64,000 nt of DNA from Megascapheus bottae (Eukaryota > Chordata > Mammalia > Rodentia > Geomyidae). Of this stretch, positions 1 to 11,293 are shown one piece after another (within the stretch, counting starts at the first letter, position 1; the number at the start of each line of letters is the position of its first letter). The stretch is taken from the NCBI GenBank assembly GCA_024803745.1, contig JANJXV010000002.1, positions 38,647,001-38,711,000 on the forward strand. Reading direction: 5' to 3'. The notes below the pieces were generated by a model that saw nothing but the letters and a program-made list of their open reading frames with translations, was not told the DNA's origin and searched no databases. Both the position numbers and the translations under genes were made by a program.

Positions 1-2060
1 TCTACGTCAGCAGCCTATGCAACTGGCACCCCTTGGAATACAACATGGCCACTGTGGAACTGTCCTTCCCACTGCAGATGTTCTGCTGTGACCATGGGCA
101 TTGGGCCATATGGAAGGGAGAGAGGACCATTACTGCTACAGGAAAAGATGGATTTCAAAGGACCTTCATCTTAGGGGAATGCCAGCAGGTGAATAAAATT
201 AACAAAGAAGAACCTACATATTCTGCTCTTGCTTTAGGAATCCTGTGTGTGTGTGTAACAAATCCTTGAATGCTCTTTAAAAAGACTATCTCCTCCCATC
301 TTGATAGCTGAATTGGGCACTTGCATTTCTGAGAGTGAACAAATCCTATACCACTGGAGGTGTGGAGGACTTTATATTCTACGATATTTCCTCCATTTGA
401 CAAAAGAGGGGCATCAGACTCATTGCATGGAAGACAGGGTAGCTCTCACACAGCTCATCAGATGCAAAGCCAGATTTAAAAGCTGATTTTTCAGTATCCT
501 AATGACTGAGTGGAATGCTTGCTCTGGCACATTGTCCTGGTGTTCTGGTTTGCTAGCTTGGTGTGGGGGTTTGGAAGTGATCCACATGAGAATGGTTCTT
601 TAATTGGAGAATTCTTATTTAAGATTGTTGCCTTGAAAAAAGGTCTGTCTTTGGAGTTTCCTGGCAGTCTCGTAATAAGTAGCACATTTTCCTCCCTATC
701 GCCTGCATTCACTATCTTCATGCGTGCTGAGTTGAATAATGTATCCCTTCCCTCCAAATTTGTATCTACCTGAAATTCAAGGCTAGCGTCATATTGCAAA
801 ATAGGGTCTTTATAAATATAACCATGTTAAGACCATACTAGATAAAAATAGATCCTAAATTCCAAATAATTTGTGCACTTATAAAAAAAAAGTGGGGGGA
901 GACACACAGAGAAAATACCCTGTAAAAGTGGAGGTAGGGATTCATTGTTCCAACAGTGTTTTGTTTAGAATGCAGGAAGCATGAACAACATTGAAATGAA
1001 AGGAAAAGATTCTTGAGAATCACTGGTACCAAACTAGAGTGTTTTCTGGGTCACCTTTGTAATTTTTCCCCTTTGTTTTCTAACTCTGTGATTTCTAGAA
1101 AATCGATATTCTATAAAAACAACAATTCTTGTTCACAGAAACGAAATGCATTATAACTAGGAAGTACGGTGTTCTAGGCTGTCATTGTAATTTCATCCCA
1201 CATTTCAGATGGTCTAAATATATAGGCTTCTTTAGATTCTTCTGCGAATTTGTAATATTTACTGGCTTCCTCATTAATGAGTTATGTAACTTCTTTAATT
1301 CATGCTCATATGAGTTGGTGCCCATAAGAGTCATGACTTAACTTTCTGCAAAACCCTATCCTTTAATGAGTCTAAAGTTCAATAACTTCCTTTGCAACTT
1401 AACAGAATCACAAGGGCAAAGTTTCCATTTCTTCCTACCCTGTGTTGAAGGCCTTTCTGACTTTCTGAAAGCATTTCCACAAGATTTTTTCTTCCTGACT
1501 ATGTTTACAATTAGTGTCCATTATGAAATACTGGAAGAATAAATATCTTCAGAGAACTACTGTGTTCTATTAGTCACAACAGTGCTCCTTGTTTTTCAAA
1601 CAGTGTGAACTCAAAGAACAAAGTATCAAGTCCTTATTTTTTGCTTCCCACCAACATCTTGGCACAAAGTGTGCTTTTAAGACCTACATAATACCCTCCC
1701 CTCTCCCAGAAGTTGACAACATGGTCTTAAATCAAATTTTCAAAGCTTCTCCAGCAATGTGAAAATAGCTTTGAAAGGATAATTGATACTGCCCTTTAAC
1801 TTCTCCAAAGCAGCGGATAAGGATCACACTAGCATGAAAGGGGATATAAAGATGAAATTGTATCTGTGTGACAATCTTGTGTCCAACTGGGACAAAAGAA
1901 TCTGGAGTATCTGAGAGCTTGAGGGAGAAAGGCAGTAGATACATCCTGGGAAGAATGGGTCTATTTTGGAAACCTAAGGAGACATAATGACCCATTAAAA
2001 TCCTGGCTACTTCTCTAAGGGAGAAGAGGGACTGAGAAACAGCAGATTTGCTTATCTTTT
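1..2060. other. Unassigned AT-rich sequence
   Basis: I recognise no SINE, L1 or RNA gene here. A frame on the plus strand is open from base 3 to 269 and meets a GT at 189-190 after CAGCAG, so an internal exon ending at 188 is possible, but I recognise no protein family in it. The remaining short reading frames look like chance. The stretch is either single-copy intronic or intergenic DNA, or repeats too old to recognise by eye. Confidence 0.5.
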
Positions 2061-2067
2061 AACTGAC

Positions 2068-2102
<35 letters not shown>

Positions 2103-2114
2103 GTATATATTTCA
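2068..2114. repeat. (TA)n / (TATG)n microsatellite
   Basis: Alternating TA dinucleotides run for about 24 bases and then pass into TATG-containing variants. Confidence 0.9.
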
Positions 2115-2197
2115 CATATTTCACATTCTGAGCTTCAATACCGAGCTAGACTGACTTGGAAACTGACTCATTTATTAGTACATGACAATGCTTTCTT

Positions 2198-2291
2198 TCT
2201 CTCTCTCCCTCCCTCCCTCCCTCCCTCCCTCCCTCCCTCCCTCCCTCTCCCTCCCTCCCTCCCTCCCTCCTTCCCTCCCTCTCTCCCTCTA
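2198..2291. repeat. (CCCT)n pyrimidine microsatellite
   Basis: About 20 copies of a CCCT tetranucleotide with a few CT and TTCCC interruptions. All purines lie on the minus strand. The Ser/Leu/Pro reading frame across it is an artefact of the repeat. Confidence 0.95.
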
Positions 2292-2547
2292 ATTCTCATT
2301 GTGTTCTTTGCTTTCTTTTGACAGACTCTAAGCCTAATGACTTGTCATGGCTGAAATCCCACCCTACTAGAGTCACTTTTCCAACATGATTGAATTTATG
2401 TTCACTTCTTATGACTTTTGGTCCCTGCTGACTTTGTTACTCAGTTCAAAGGCTGCTGTTTCTTCGCTGACATTAGGGCCTAGGATATTTGTGGCCTCTC
2501 TTGAGACTCCTGCCTGCTCACTTATCCTGAGCTAGCACCATCTTTGT

Positions 2548-2628
2548 CTTTCACAGCTCCTCTGGTGTCTGAAATTTTCACAGCTTGTTAGGTGTCTCTG
2601 GCTTTCACAGTCTGTGGCCCTGAATGAC
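2548..2628. repeat. 27-bp imperfect tandem repeat, 3 units
   Basis: The motif YTTTCACAG recurs at 2548, 2575 and 2602, exactly 27 bases apart, and GGTGTCT recurs inside the first two units. The third unit decays after its first third. The surrounding 2320-4100 stretch is otherwise unassigned. Confidence 0.75.
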
Positions 2629-3150
2629 TGCTAGGGGACCAACCTTCTCACTCATTCCCAAAGCCTAGCTGCACAGTGGAAATGTGTGAGTCGTGCCAGT
2701 CGTGTCCCAGAAATCCTGTGGTTTTGGCAGATGCAAGCTAACTCAGCATGGAGATGAGATTTCTTCCAGATTGGGAATTGATGTGCCCCGCAGAAAGTGA
2801 TTGCACTTTGTTCTTGAGTAAGAAAGTTGTTGTGGCAAGTGGAAATCAGAGCATTGCCATAAAAGTGGCTAGCAAAATAAATAGCAAACTACATTTTGTG
2901 GAATATTGGTCCTTGTATATCATTTTATTTATTTATTAATAGTTGTTAATATGAACAGGATGGTCATATGTATTTAATACGGTTTTCCCTTGACATAGCA
3001 TGATTTTCAGGAGGCAGGGAAAAATGTAGCCTTGTATCAGGGAGAAGGTAATAAGCAGGAATTGAAATGTTTTCATTTGGATCTTAAGTGGTGCCTGAGG
3101 TAAAATTGCACAATGTTAAAACAACAATAATTGGTTCCTCCTGGCTTTCC

Positions 3151-3188
3151 CCATTGAAGGAAATTGAAATTCAATTGACTTTCAATGG
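3151..3188. repeat. Nested inverted repeat
   Basis: CCATTGAA (3151-3158) is the reverse complement of TTCAATGG (3181-3188). Inside it lies a second perfect stem, AATTGAA-A-TTCAATT. The whole could fold as a two-tier hairpin. No function is evident. Confidence 0.7.
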
Positions 3189-3324
3189 AACTGGAGTTCC
3201 AATTGTCATTGCTCTGACTTTGTGCCTTCCTATCCCAAGAAGTGCATGGTAGCCCCAAAAAAGAATAGATCCTGCCTAAAACTGGCAGGCAAATAATGAT
3301 ATTACTTAGGACAGATTAGAAAAC

Positions 3325-3359
3325 AATGAAGTATTCCAATGAAGTATTCCAGTGAAGTA
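3325..3359. repeat. 13-bp tandem repeat, about 2.7 units
   Basis: AATGAAGTATTCC occurs at 3325-3337 and 3338-3350, and a partial third copy with one change follows. Confidence 0.8.
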
Positions 3360-4112
3360 AATTGTAATGTTTCTCAGAGTTTAGACTTCATAAGTTGCTA
3401 ATGACAGTTAGCATTTGGATATGTTTGGAAATGAGGTATAATCCTTATCATAGAGTTATTACTGCCAGTTAAGCTAAGCTTAATAAAGAAAAAAATATGG
3501 TAACAGTACAGGTACATGTGCAAAATGAGAGGTCTTTATTGAATATACCTGGTGTATATATTTAAGTAGTGTTACTAAGATATAAAGCATACCCTAATTA
3601 CAGTAACTAATACATAGTTTTAGGTGTCTTACTGAATGTTATGCAAGTCATGGCCAGGATTCTCACAAAAAATTCACCACGGTTAAATATGTCATATGTT
3701 TTGGGACTGACAAGATATCTCAAATTCAGAAACATGCAGCCCATTTCTCAAAGTAGTGTAGTTAAGAAATAGTTGAGGGAAGACTTAGGCACATATTATA
3801 TGACTGTTTTTTAAACTCTATCAGATCTTGATGGTAGAAAGAGTTGTTAGTAGATGATCAACAATAGCAGCAGTGGAACCAAACTACTGGGACAACTTAT
3901 GCACTGAGTGTGGGAAAATAAATAAGGTACAGAAATGTTATAGTGATCATTAAATCAACTATACAAGCAAGATAAAATGAAAAAGCCATCAATTATTTGA
4001 TATGTATTCTACTACAGTGACTGTTTTGTTCGATCGATTTAACATGAAAGAAGAAAACATTCCAAGATATTTTGCTATAGAGAATTTCATTTTATTTTTG
4101 TTTTTTGGTTTT
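3360..4112. other. Unassigned AT-rich sequence
   Basis: No gene, SINE or L1 signature is seen in this stretch. Confidence 0.5.
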
Positions 4113-4172
4113 GTGGTGCTGGATTGAAGGCCTTACACTTGCTAGGCAGGTGCTCTACTATGGAACTCGAGT
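4113..4172 (-). mobile_element. tRNA-derived SINE fragment
   Basis: On the minus strand this matches the first tRNA-like unit of SINE-1, including the conserved part around CTAGCAAG and the B-box region. It is a separate, degraded copy beside the SINE-1 at 4257. Confidence 0.55.
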
Positions 4173-4183
4173 CCTTTCTTTTG

Positions 4184-4210
4184 CTGTGATGCTGATGCTG
4201 ATGACGATAT

Positions 4211-4255
<45 letters not shown>
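4184..4255. repeat. (GAT)n trinucleotide microsatellite
   Basis: An impure GCTGAT stretch leads into about 14 perfect GAT units that end at the tail side of a minus-strand SINE-1. The poly-Met and poly-Ser frames across it are repeat artefacts. Confidence 0.95.
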
Positions 4256-4256
4256 C

Positions 4257-4442
4257 TTGCCAGTCTTGGGGCTTGAACTCAGGGACTGGGCACTGTCCTT
4301 GGACTTTCTCATGGATAGCACTCTACCACTTGAGCCAAAGCACCACTTCTGGCTATGTTTGTGTATATGGTACTGAGGAATTGAAGCCAGGGCTTTGTGT
4401 ATGCTAGGCAAGCATTCTACCACTAGACTGAACTGCTGACCT
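4257..4442 (-). mobile_element. SINE-1 (dimeric tRNA-derived, ID-like)
   Basis: A full-length copy on the minus strand. In its own direction it shows a tRNA-like A box and B box, a short A-rich linker, a second ID-like unit with GGCTCAAGTGG, and a tail ending CCAAGACTGGCA. The tail side abuts the (GAT)n tract, so the microsatellite may have grown from the SINE tail. Confidence 0.88.
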
Positions 4443-4520
4443 GCTCTGATTATTTTTGATATAGTTTCTCTTCTTTCCTAGATATGTGCTCAGAAAGCAG
4501 ATTTCCCTTTCTCTCTCTCT

Positions 4521-4747
4521 TGTCAGTCTTGGGGCTTGAACTCTAGGACTGCGCACTGTCCCTGACCAATCAGCTCAAGGCTAGAGCTCTACCTCTTGAA
4601 CCACAGTGCCACTTCCAGTTTTCTAGTGGTTAATTGGACTCTTAAGTCTCACAGACTATCTTGCCCAGGCTCGCTTTGAATTGCGATCCTCAGATCTTAA
4701 CCTCCTAAGTAGCTAAGATTATAGGCAGGAGCCACCAGCACCTGGCT
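4521..4747 (-). mobile_element. SINE-2 (7SL-derived plus ID-like composite)
   Basis: Minus strand. The 7SL-derived half is near 4640-4747 with the reverse of AATCCTAGCTACTCAGGAGG, and the ID-like half is at 4521-4620 with the reverse of TTCAAGCCCC. Moderately diverged. Confidence 0.85.
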
Positions 4748-4987
4748 AAACACATGGCTTTCTATCATAGCTGGAATGATAGACACTAGACACAAGCCCA
4801 AACTTTTTCGGTTGAGATGGATCTCATGACATTTCTGTTCAACTTGAGCTTGCCCAGCAGCTCAATCCCCCTGATCTCAGCCTTCATTACAGCCAGAATG
4901 GCAAATAAGTTGAATTATACTCAGCTATTGTTTCTGAAGGCATTTTGTATGCATAGCCATTTGGGCCTGGTACCACATAGCTCCTCA

Positions 4988-5041
4988 TCTCAGCCACTTA
5001 AATACCTACAATTTAGGTGTAAGCCATTGGTGCCAGGCTTG
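4988..5041 (-). mobile_element. 7SL-derived SINE half, degraded
   Basis: The stretch resembles the reverse complement of the SINE-2 left half (CTCAGCC, CCTA, ATTTAGGTGTAAGCCA, GCCAGGCTT). No ID half is seen. Confidence 0.5.
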
Positions 5042-5837
5042 GAGAACATTTCAAATCTGTGCAATAATGAAAAGAGTATAATTTAAGGCCCTTTATACCT
5101 ACCATTTTTACCTTATATATGTATAATTAACAACTCTGTTACCTCCAACAGCTTCCCACACCAATTGTAATAAAACATATTCAAACATCCTATTATTTCA
5201 TCCAGAAATACATCATCTATAGGTTGAAGTGTTGTAGGTAAGCTCCTTTCATTCAAAGAATGAAAGCAGTATTATTTTACATAAAATACAGTTGTTTAAT
5301 AGTCACAATTTTTAGACACTGCTCAACTTTCTAAGATATCTAAGGATGTTATCTAAAAATGGAATTTATTACATTAAATTACAAAAGTGTTTTACCTTAA
5401 ATTAGAATTACCTATTTCAAGCATGTACTTTTAGTATATGTATGTAGATTTTCTATCTATCTGAACCTGAAAACTAGTCTCAAAAATAAACATGTAGGAT
5501 AGTTCCTTTATCTCTTAAAGTTCCTAGTAGCATGTTCTCAATTTCTCTATGTCAGTTCCATGAGAGACTGTCATTCTGCTTTTTATCGTTATGAGTTATT
5601 AATTCATGTTGAATCTCTGCTTTTTATCTTTAATATTTCCTTTTATTCATTTCTTTGATTTAATTTTATCTTCTATGTGTACCTTTGTAATGTAAATTTT
5701 GGTCATTTGAATCATTTCCTTAATGTATTTAAAACTATACCTTCTACAAACCATTTGTTGTATCATATATTTTATATGATTTCACATGTTCATTTATATG
5801 AAATACCTTCAATCTCTCAAAAAACTACTCAAAAAAA
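5042..5837. other. Unassigned AT-rich sequence
   Basis: No gene or recognisable repeat is seen. Confidence 0.5.
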
Positions 5838-5912
5838 AACTGGACACTGTGGCTCAAGCCGTAGAGAACTATCCTTGAGCAATAGAAGCTTAAGGATAGG
5901 ACATAACAGTCA
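5838..5912 (+). mobile_element. ID-like SINE fragment
   Basis: An A-run is followed by CACTGTGGCTCAAGCCGTAG and then CTATCCTTGAGCAA, as in the right half of SINE-2. The 7SL half and the B-box end are missing or eroded. Confidence 0.55.
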
Positions 5913-6414
5913 CTTCTTAAAAAATGTTTGTCTCTATTTGGAGGATTCTGATTATCATGTATTTATATAGACTATCTGATGTTGGCTAGCAGGTCTATAT
6001 AAACTTTTTCTCAGCCCTTTATTTTCCTCTGCTTCTTGTGCATAGATTTTTCTGTCTTAGGTCGCCCTTTCTAATGTTTTATTAAATGAAAATTTGACAA
6101 TTTTGCCTTTGAGATAGTTTCAATATTTCTTATCATTCTGTTCCGTTTTAATTTTTCATTCATCTTCTCATCATACTCAAATATTTTCTATAACACTAAC
6201 ATGTGAACTTTCTGATGTCTCTCTGCTAGGGCTAGGTCAAGTCACCATGCTCAAATATTGTCTATGTCTAAGCTGTAATCAATCATGTATTTAATGAACA
6301 CTAGTTCATTGATGGAAAAATCTAAAGGAACTGCTATTGGTCATTGCCAGTTGTTGTTTGCAACTTTTAAAAAATATAGTGCTATCTTCATTTTCTACTT
6401 CTGTATAATAAACT

Positions 6415-6745
6415 TCTGAAAACAATTTCAAACAGAATGGATTCCTTGTAGCTCTGCAGGTCAGGAATGTGAACATAGGTTCTCTGAGGCTTCTGTATAG
6501 GGCTCATAGGTTTAAATAAAATTATCAGGCAATATGTGCAGTCATTTTCTAGTAGTCTCCACTAAGAGGAAGATTCTAGAAAGGCCATTCATGTTGTTGA
6601 TGGAATGATTATTTTTTTTCAGTTATATGAGTAAACACCTGGGTATGGTGGCTGTTTATGGCTTTCATTTTCTAGAGAATACCATAATTCCTTGCTATGT
6701 GAATTTCTCTATTATGACTTGCCACTTCATCAAGCCAGCAAAAGG
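6415..6745. repeat. Old dispersed mammalian repeat, unnamed
   Basis: The stretch around TTGTAGCTCTGCAGGTCAGG, and a later part with CCAGCAAAAGGAGTATCTCAA, resembles a common mammalian interspersed repeat that I know by sight but cannot name with confidence. Family and strand are left open. Confidence 0.35.
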
Positions 6746-7604
6746 AGTATCTCAATCTGATGAGTGGCCCTGCCACCTTTGCTATATAACCATCTAACAA
6801 GGACAGTAACTTTCAATCACTTTTGCCATATTCTACAGGCAAGAAAGAATTCATAGATTTCATCCACTCTGAAGGAGATGAGATTAGACAAAGATGCATT
6901 CACCAAGTAGGAATTTGTTGGGGGGGATTGTCCACTGACAGGAAGGTAGGTTTTTAAAAACAAATAGAAAGAAAATATATCTCAGGTTTTTACTAATAAT
7001 TCTCTTTCAAATTTAATGCTCTGTTTTTTTCCTCACTCATCTTAGCAGATCTTTTTAACCTCATATATCCTACATCCAGAACTCAGTTCCAAATAAGAGC
7101 ATAAACTTTAGTTGCTTAAATATCAAATACAGACACAAATGTCTAAGAATGGTAATAACATCAATGTTGTATATGAAAATAGATTAAGAATTTTAATTTT
7201 AGTCTGCACTACAGAACACATTAGTATGCATACAGTAGAATACACTATAGTACATAGCACAGTACAGTACAGACCACAGACTCTGAAGCTCCTCAAGATA
7301 GTTCCTGCAGGTTTGCATTCAATTAAGGACTGTGTTTTATTGCATCTTAACTTTTAGTATCTATTTAAAATTTAATGGTCATTTTACTTTAAAATGTAGT
7401 GTCAAATTATAGACTACAATGCTTTGAAACATTCATTGCCTGTTTGATATCAGCAAAATCAACACCGTAAGCTTGTCAATTCTAGTCAACAACTAGACCA
7501 TTCTGTCTCCAGGTAGTAATCTATTCTGGATATTTTTACCTAAAAAGAGTCAAAAATATGCAGCATTTTTCTGGCAGTTTCCTGTCTGTTTTTGTTTTTG
7601 TTTT
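6746..7604. other. Unassigned AT-rich sequence
   Basis: No gene is seen. The short reading frames have no recognisable domain. Confidence 0.5.
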
Positions 7605-7786
7605 GCCAGTCCTGGGGCTTAAACTCAAGGCCTGAGGGCTGTCCTTTGGCTTTCTCAAAGCTAGTGCTCTACCGCTTGAGCCACAGCACCACCTGTGGCT
7701 TTTCTGTGTATGTGGTACCAAGAAATTAAATCTGAGTCTTCATGCATGCTAGGCAAGCATTCTACCACTCTGCCAATCTCCTGGCC
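7605..7786 (-). mobile_element. SINE-1 (dimeric tRNA-derived, ID-like)
   Basis: Full-length on the minus strand. It has the GCCAGTCCTGG end, the mid-element CACAGCACCAC, and the GCATGCTAGGCAAGCATTCT stretch of the first tRNA-like unit, all as reverse complement. Confidence 0.88.
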
Positions 7787-9007
7787 CCTTTGACATTTTC
7801 CTTTCTTGAATGTTTCTCTAGAATATATTATAAAGGAATCGCTGTGTTGTAACATACTCAAGTACTCCATTTGCTGAGTAATAGTCACTGTATGGCTATT
7901 ACAAGTTTCATTTTCCATACATCAGTTTGTAGATATTTAATGAGCATCCTATGAATAATGGTAATTTATGCATGATTTTTTTGCCTAGGCATATGTTGCC
8001 AATTCTCTTAGATATATACCTAGGTAGAAACATCAGAACACGTTGGTGTTCTAAAGATCTACCAGACCATTTTCCAAGTGGTTGCAAAATCTTCCTCTTT
8101 TCAGGAGCAGTATTTCTGTGTTCAGATCCCCTATATCATTTAAAACACTTGTCCTCTATTGTAACTATCCTACTCATTATACACCATGGTGATTTTGGCT
8201 TGTCCTTCCTTATAACATTGTTGTTTTATGGTGTGTTCATTAACGATTTTATATCTTTCAGAAAAATGTTTATCAGACTATTGACTTATTCTTCCCATTC
8301 CATGTGGCCCTTTAAAAATTGCCCTGCTATTTTCTAGTATTTTCAACATAAGCAAACACATGAGAATCTTCTTCTTTAAACAATATATTTGTGATATATA
8401 TAACAGTCTCTTGATACAGTACTTATTTGATATTACACATAAAATTTATTTATTCCTTTTGAAAGTGGTGCTGCTGCTCTGAAAAGTTATGGCACACTTT
8501 ATTTTAGAGTAGATGTACTCAAGCTCTGGAACATGAAAGTTGTTGGCAATTTGTGCACCAGTTCAAATATGATGCACTGAATGAGTTTATATATTTTTGA
8601 CATTATATCTATGTATTAGATTCCTAAAAGGAACATTTGTTCATCAATAATAAATTATCTGTACTTTCATAGATAATTCCAAAATCTCTTCATAGACTGT
8701 GCTGTATTATTTCTGATAACCCTTTGGAATGGCTACAATATTCATTGCATATAGTAATTTCACAGAAGAGAGGGGAGAATGTTGTTTCATCCAAAAATAT
8801 GTTGTAAAATAAGAGAGGATTAACATATGAATGCAATTCCAGTTTAGTTTTTATTATTAAAAAGTCATATAAATGCCAATTTTCTTTGAAAATTGTATTC
8901 CTATCTCAATTTTGCATTGATCTTTTGGAATTTACCTTTACATAGTATTTAAAAATAGGGAAATGAATGTATCACCTGCTGTGAACTCTCTACTAAGCAC
9001 ATATATA
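7787..9007. other. Unassigned AT-rich sequence
   Basis: No gene or recognisable repeat is seen. A 128-codon open frame on the plus strand (7951-8337) shows no recognisable domain and I treat it as chance. Confidence 0.5.
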
Positions 9008-9062
9008 AAACCTGTCACCTATGACCTTTCATAGCTACTAGGTTATACCAGGTGACAGGTTT
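9008..9062. repeat. 13-bp perfect inverted repeat with 29-nt loop
   Basis: AAACCTGTCACCT (9008-9020) is the exact reverse complement of AGGTGACAGGTTT (9050-9062). The loop side can also pair CTATGA (9019-9024) with TCATAG (9029-9034), which gives an alternative fold. I do not recognise a known small RNA or transposon end. Confidence 0.8.
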
Positions 9063-9177
9063 GGGAAAGGACTGCCTATTTTTATACAATACAATAAGAA
9101 TGGCATCTTTATCTTTAAAAAATTATTGTTTAGTCTATTGTGGAGTCCCAGATATATGGAACATTCATTGGCTAAAG

Positions 9178-9244
9178 TCATATATATGTATTGTGTGTGT
9201 ATTCATGTATATATATATATGTATGTATGCATGCATGCATGTAC
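9178..9244. repeat. TA/TG/TGCA-rich simple repeat
   Basis: TATATATG, TGTGTGTA and then (ATGC)n runs of alternating purine and pyrimidine. Confidence 0.8.
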
Positions 9245-10191
9245 TTTTAAATTCACATTTCTATTATGCAGGTTTTTGTATTTTCAAAGATATTTTGTGG
9301 ACAAAGTTTTACAACTATTTCAGAACACCAAAGAAGACCTAGAAAACCATTTTGTCTAGAATATGACTAAACTACTCTAAATATATAGGAATTTATAAAA
9401 GCACAATCCACATTTTTGTCACTGTCAGTATCATAGAAGTCCTGATTGCTCATCATTTCCTTTGCTTGAATTGATTTAGGTACTTTAAGCAGCAGAGCAG
9501 AAAATGCCTACAAATTTCACTAATGTCCATTGAAAGTTGTTTCTGAAATTTAATGAGATGATGAGAATGGTTTTTATTAACCATTTTTATCAGTAATCAT
9601 AAAAGTTTTTTTAATGACTGTAGTTTGAATTTGCTGCTGTATGATCATTTCTACCAGAGTGCATTTTGCTAGTTGTTTTTCTGCTATGAATGAAAATTGT
9701 GAATATGTGAGCCATTTCCATAAGACCAAATCTGAAATAAATATGTTACTTAAGGAAATTGACAAATAAAAACCTAAAATATCACCAGTTTTTCTTTCCC
9801 AAGATTTAACTAGTGTGTGTTCTGTATTCTTTCTTATAATAAACATTTTCCATATATGCATTCAAAGTCAATTTAATGAAAAAAATAAAGATAGGATAAA
9901 TCTTAAATCATTTGGCCTAAAAGTGATATATAACTGGCAGTTTAGTTCATAAATGGCAAGAAATAAGCACTCATCACAGCAAGTGGAGTGGCAAACATAG
10001 AGGAACAGGTATATCATCAGATTTTTTTGTATTGAAGAATCAGAAGCATCTTTTGGTAGTAAAGGACAGAAATATGAAAACTGAGTCATGACAGTTTTAG
10101 GCAAACAAGTTTGGAAGACCTGTAGAAAGAAAGAAGTAAGTGACTGGAGAAAGAGAAAGATTCAAAGCAAAAAGACAGTTCATAAAAGGAA
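9245..10191. other. Unassigned AT-rich sequence
   Basis: No gene or recognisable repeat is seen up to the L1 target-site duplication at 10192. Confidence 0.5.
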
Positions 10192-11045
10192 TAAATTCCT
10201 TTTTTCTCTTTTTTTGTTTTTTAAATTTTATTTTATTTTAATGTATAAAAGGGTTACAGGTATATTTGCCTGATAGAAGGTGCATTATTTTTCTCACATT
10301 GATACCCTTCTCATGTTTTTTCCCATGTCCCTTCCTCCATCCCCTTCCCTAATCTTTTTTCCCTCCTATTTCAAATAAACAGATAAACATATATATATAT
10401 ATGTATATATATATATATTATACCAGGTAACAAAAGCAGATACTGTAACAATGTGAGATTAACCAAAGGGAAGCACAAGAGAATAAAAAAAAACATAGTA
10501 TATTAAGAACAGCAATCACTCATAATTAAGCTCTTGTTTCCGTGTCCTTGAGGTCCAGTAATTTGGTCTCAACCTATATGGCCTTATGCATCCAGGTTTT
10601 GAGCTATTGTAATCCTCTGCTAGGAGAGTCCTAGGTTTGTACTAATTATTACCAGTGGGAGAAACCATTGAGCCTACTCTGGCTTACTTCACTTAATATG
10701 ATTTTTTCTAAGTCATTTCATTTCCTTACAAATGGGGCGATTCCATTCTTTCTGACAGCAGCATAGAATTCCATTTTGTGTAAATACCACATCTTGTTGA
10801 TCCACTCATCTACTGAGGGGCATCTGGGTTGGTTCCATATCTTTGCTATGATAAATAGGGCTTCAATGAACATCGTTGTGCTAGTGGATTTAGTTTGTCC
10901 TTGTTTCTGGACAATTGGGTAAATGCCAAGTAGTGGAATTGCTGGGTCATAGGAGAGCACTATGTTTAGTCTTTTGAGGAACCACCATTCTGCTTTCCAT
11001 AGTGGTTGAATGAGTTTACACTCCCACCAGCAGTAAATTCCTTTT
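10192..11045 (-). mobile_element. 5'-truncated LINE-1 with target-site duplications
   Basis: An L1 3' end on the minus strand. TAAATTCCTTTT occurs at 10192-10203 and again at 11034-11045, and the right copy is followed by AAAAG. The break is therefore TTTT/AAAA, the preferred L1 endonuclease target. The body (about 10204-11033) has a T-rich start, equal to the poly(A) tail on the other strand, then a 3' UTR with an (AT)n run near 10390-10418, then the C-terminal end of ORF2. This is a standard target-primed insertion of about 0.83 kb. Confidence 0.93.
10718..11033 (-). pseudogene. L1 ORF2 C-terminal fragment
   Basis: About 105 codons of the L1 ORF2 protein C-terminus. They include the conserved blocks [26 protein letters not shown] and MEFYAAV. 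In intact L1 this region follows the reverse transcriptase and lies in and after the cysteine-rich segment. The fragment starts at the 5' truncation of its element, so no endonuclease or reverse transcriptase domain is present and it cannot be functional. Confidence 0.9.
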
Positions 11046-11059
11046 AAAAGCATATTAGT

Positions 11060-11293
11060 GGGGAGTGTGGTGGCTCACTCTTATAATCCTAGCTATTCAG
11101 GAAACTGAGATCTAAGGATCACAGTTCAAAGCCAGGTGGGGCACTAAAGAATGTGAGACTTTTATCTCCAATTAACCTCTAGAAAACCGTAAGTGGTGCT
11201 GTGGCTCAACAGGTAGGACAGTAACTTTGAGCTGAAGAACTCAGGGACAACGCCCAGGCCCAGAGTTCAAGCCTATGACCCACAAAATAAAAA
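11060..11293 (+). mobile_element. SINE-2 (7SL-derived plus ID-like composite)
   Basis: Full-length on the plus strand, starting 14 bases after the L1 TSD. It has GTGGTGGCTCAC, ATAATCCTAGCTATTCAGG, the linker CTTTTATCTCCAATTAACC, the ID half with GGTGCTGTGGCTCAA, and an A-rich tail. Confidence 0.9.

Noticed and set aside
4105..4423. Poly-Met (+) and poly-Ser (-) frames
   Set aside because: Translation of the (GAT)n microsatellite and the adjoining SINE, not a protein gene.
7951..8337. 128-codon hydrophobic plus-strand frame as a possible membrane protein or receptor fragment
   Set aside because: Its hydrophobicity follows from T-rich DNA. No receptor motif is visible.
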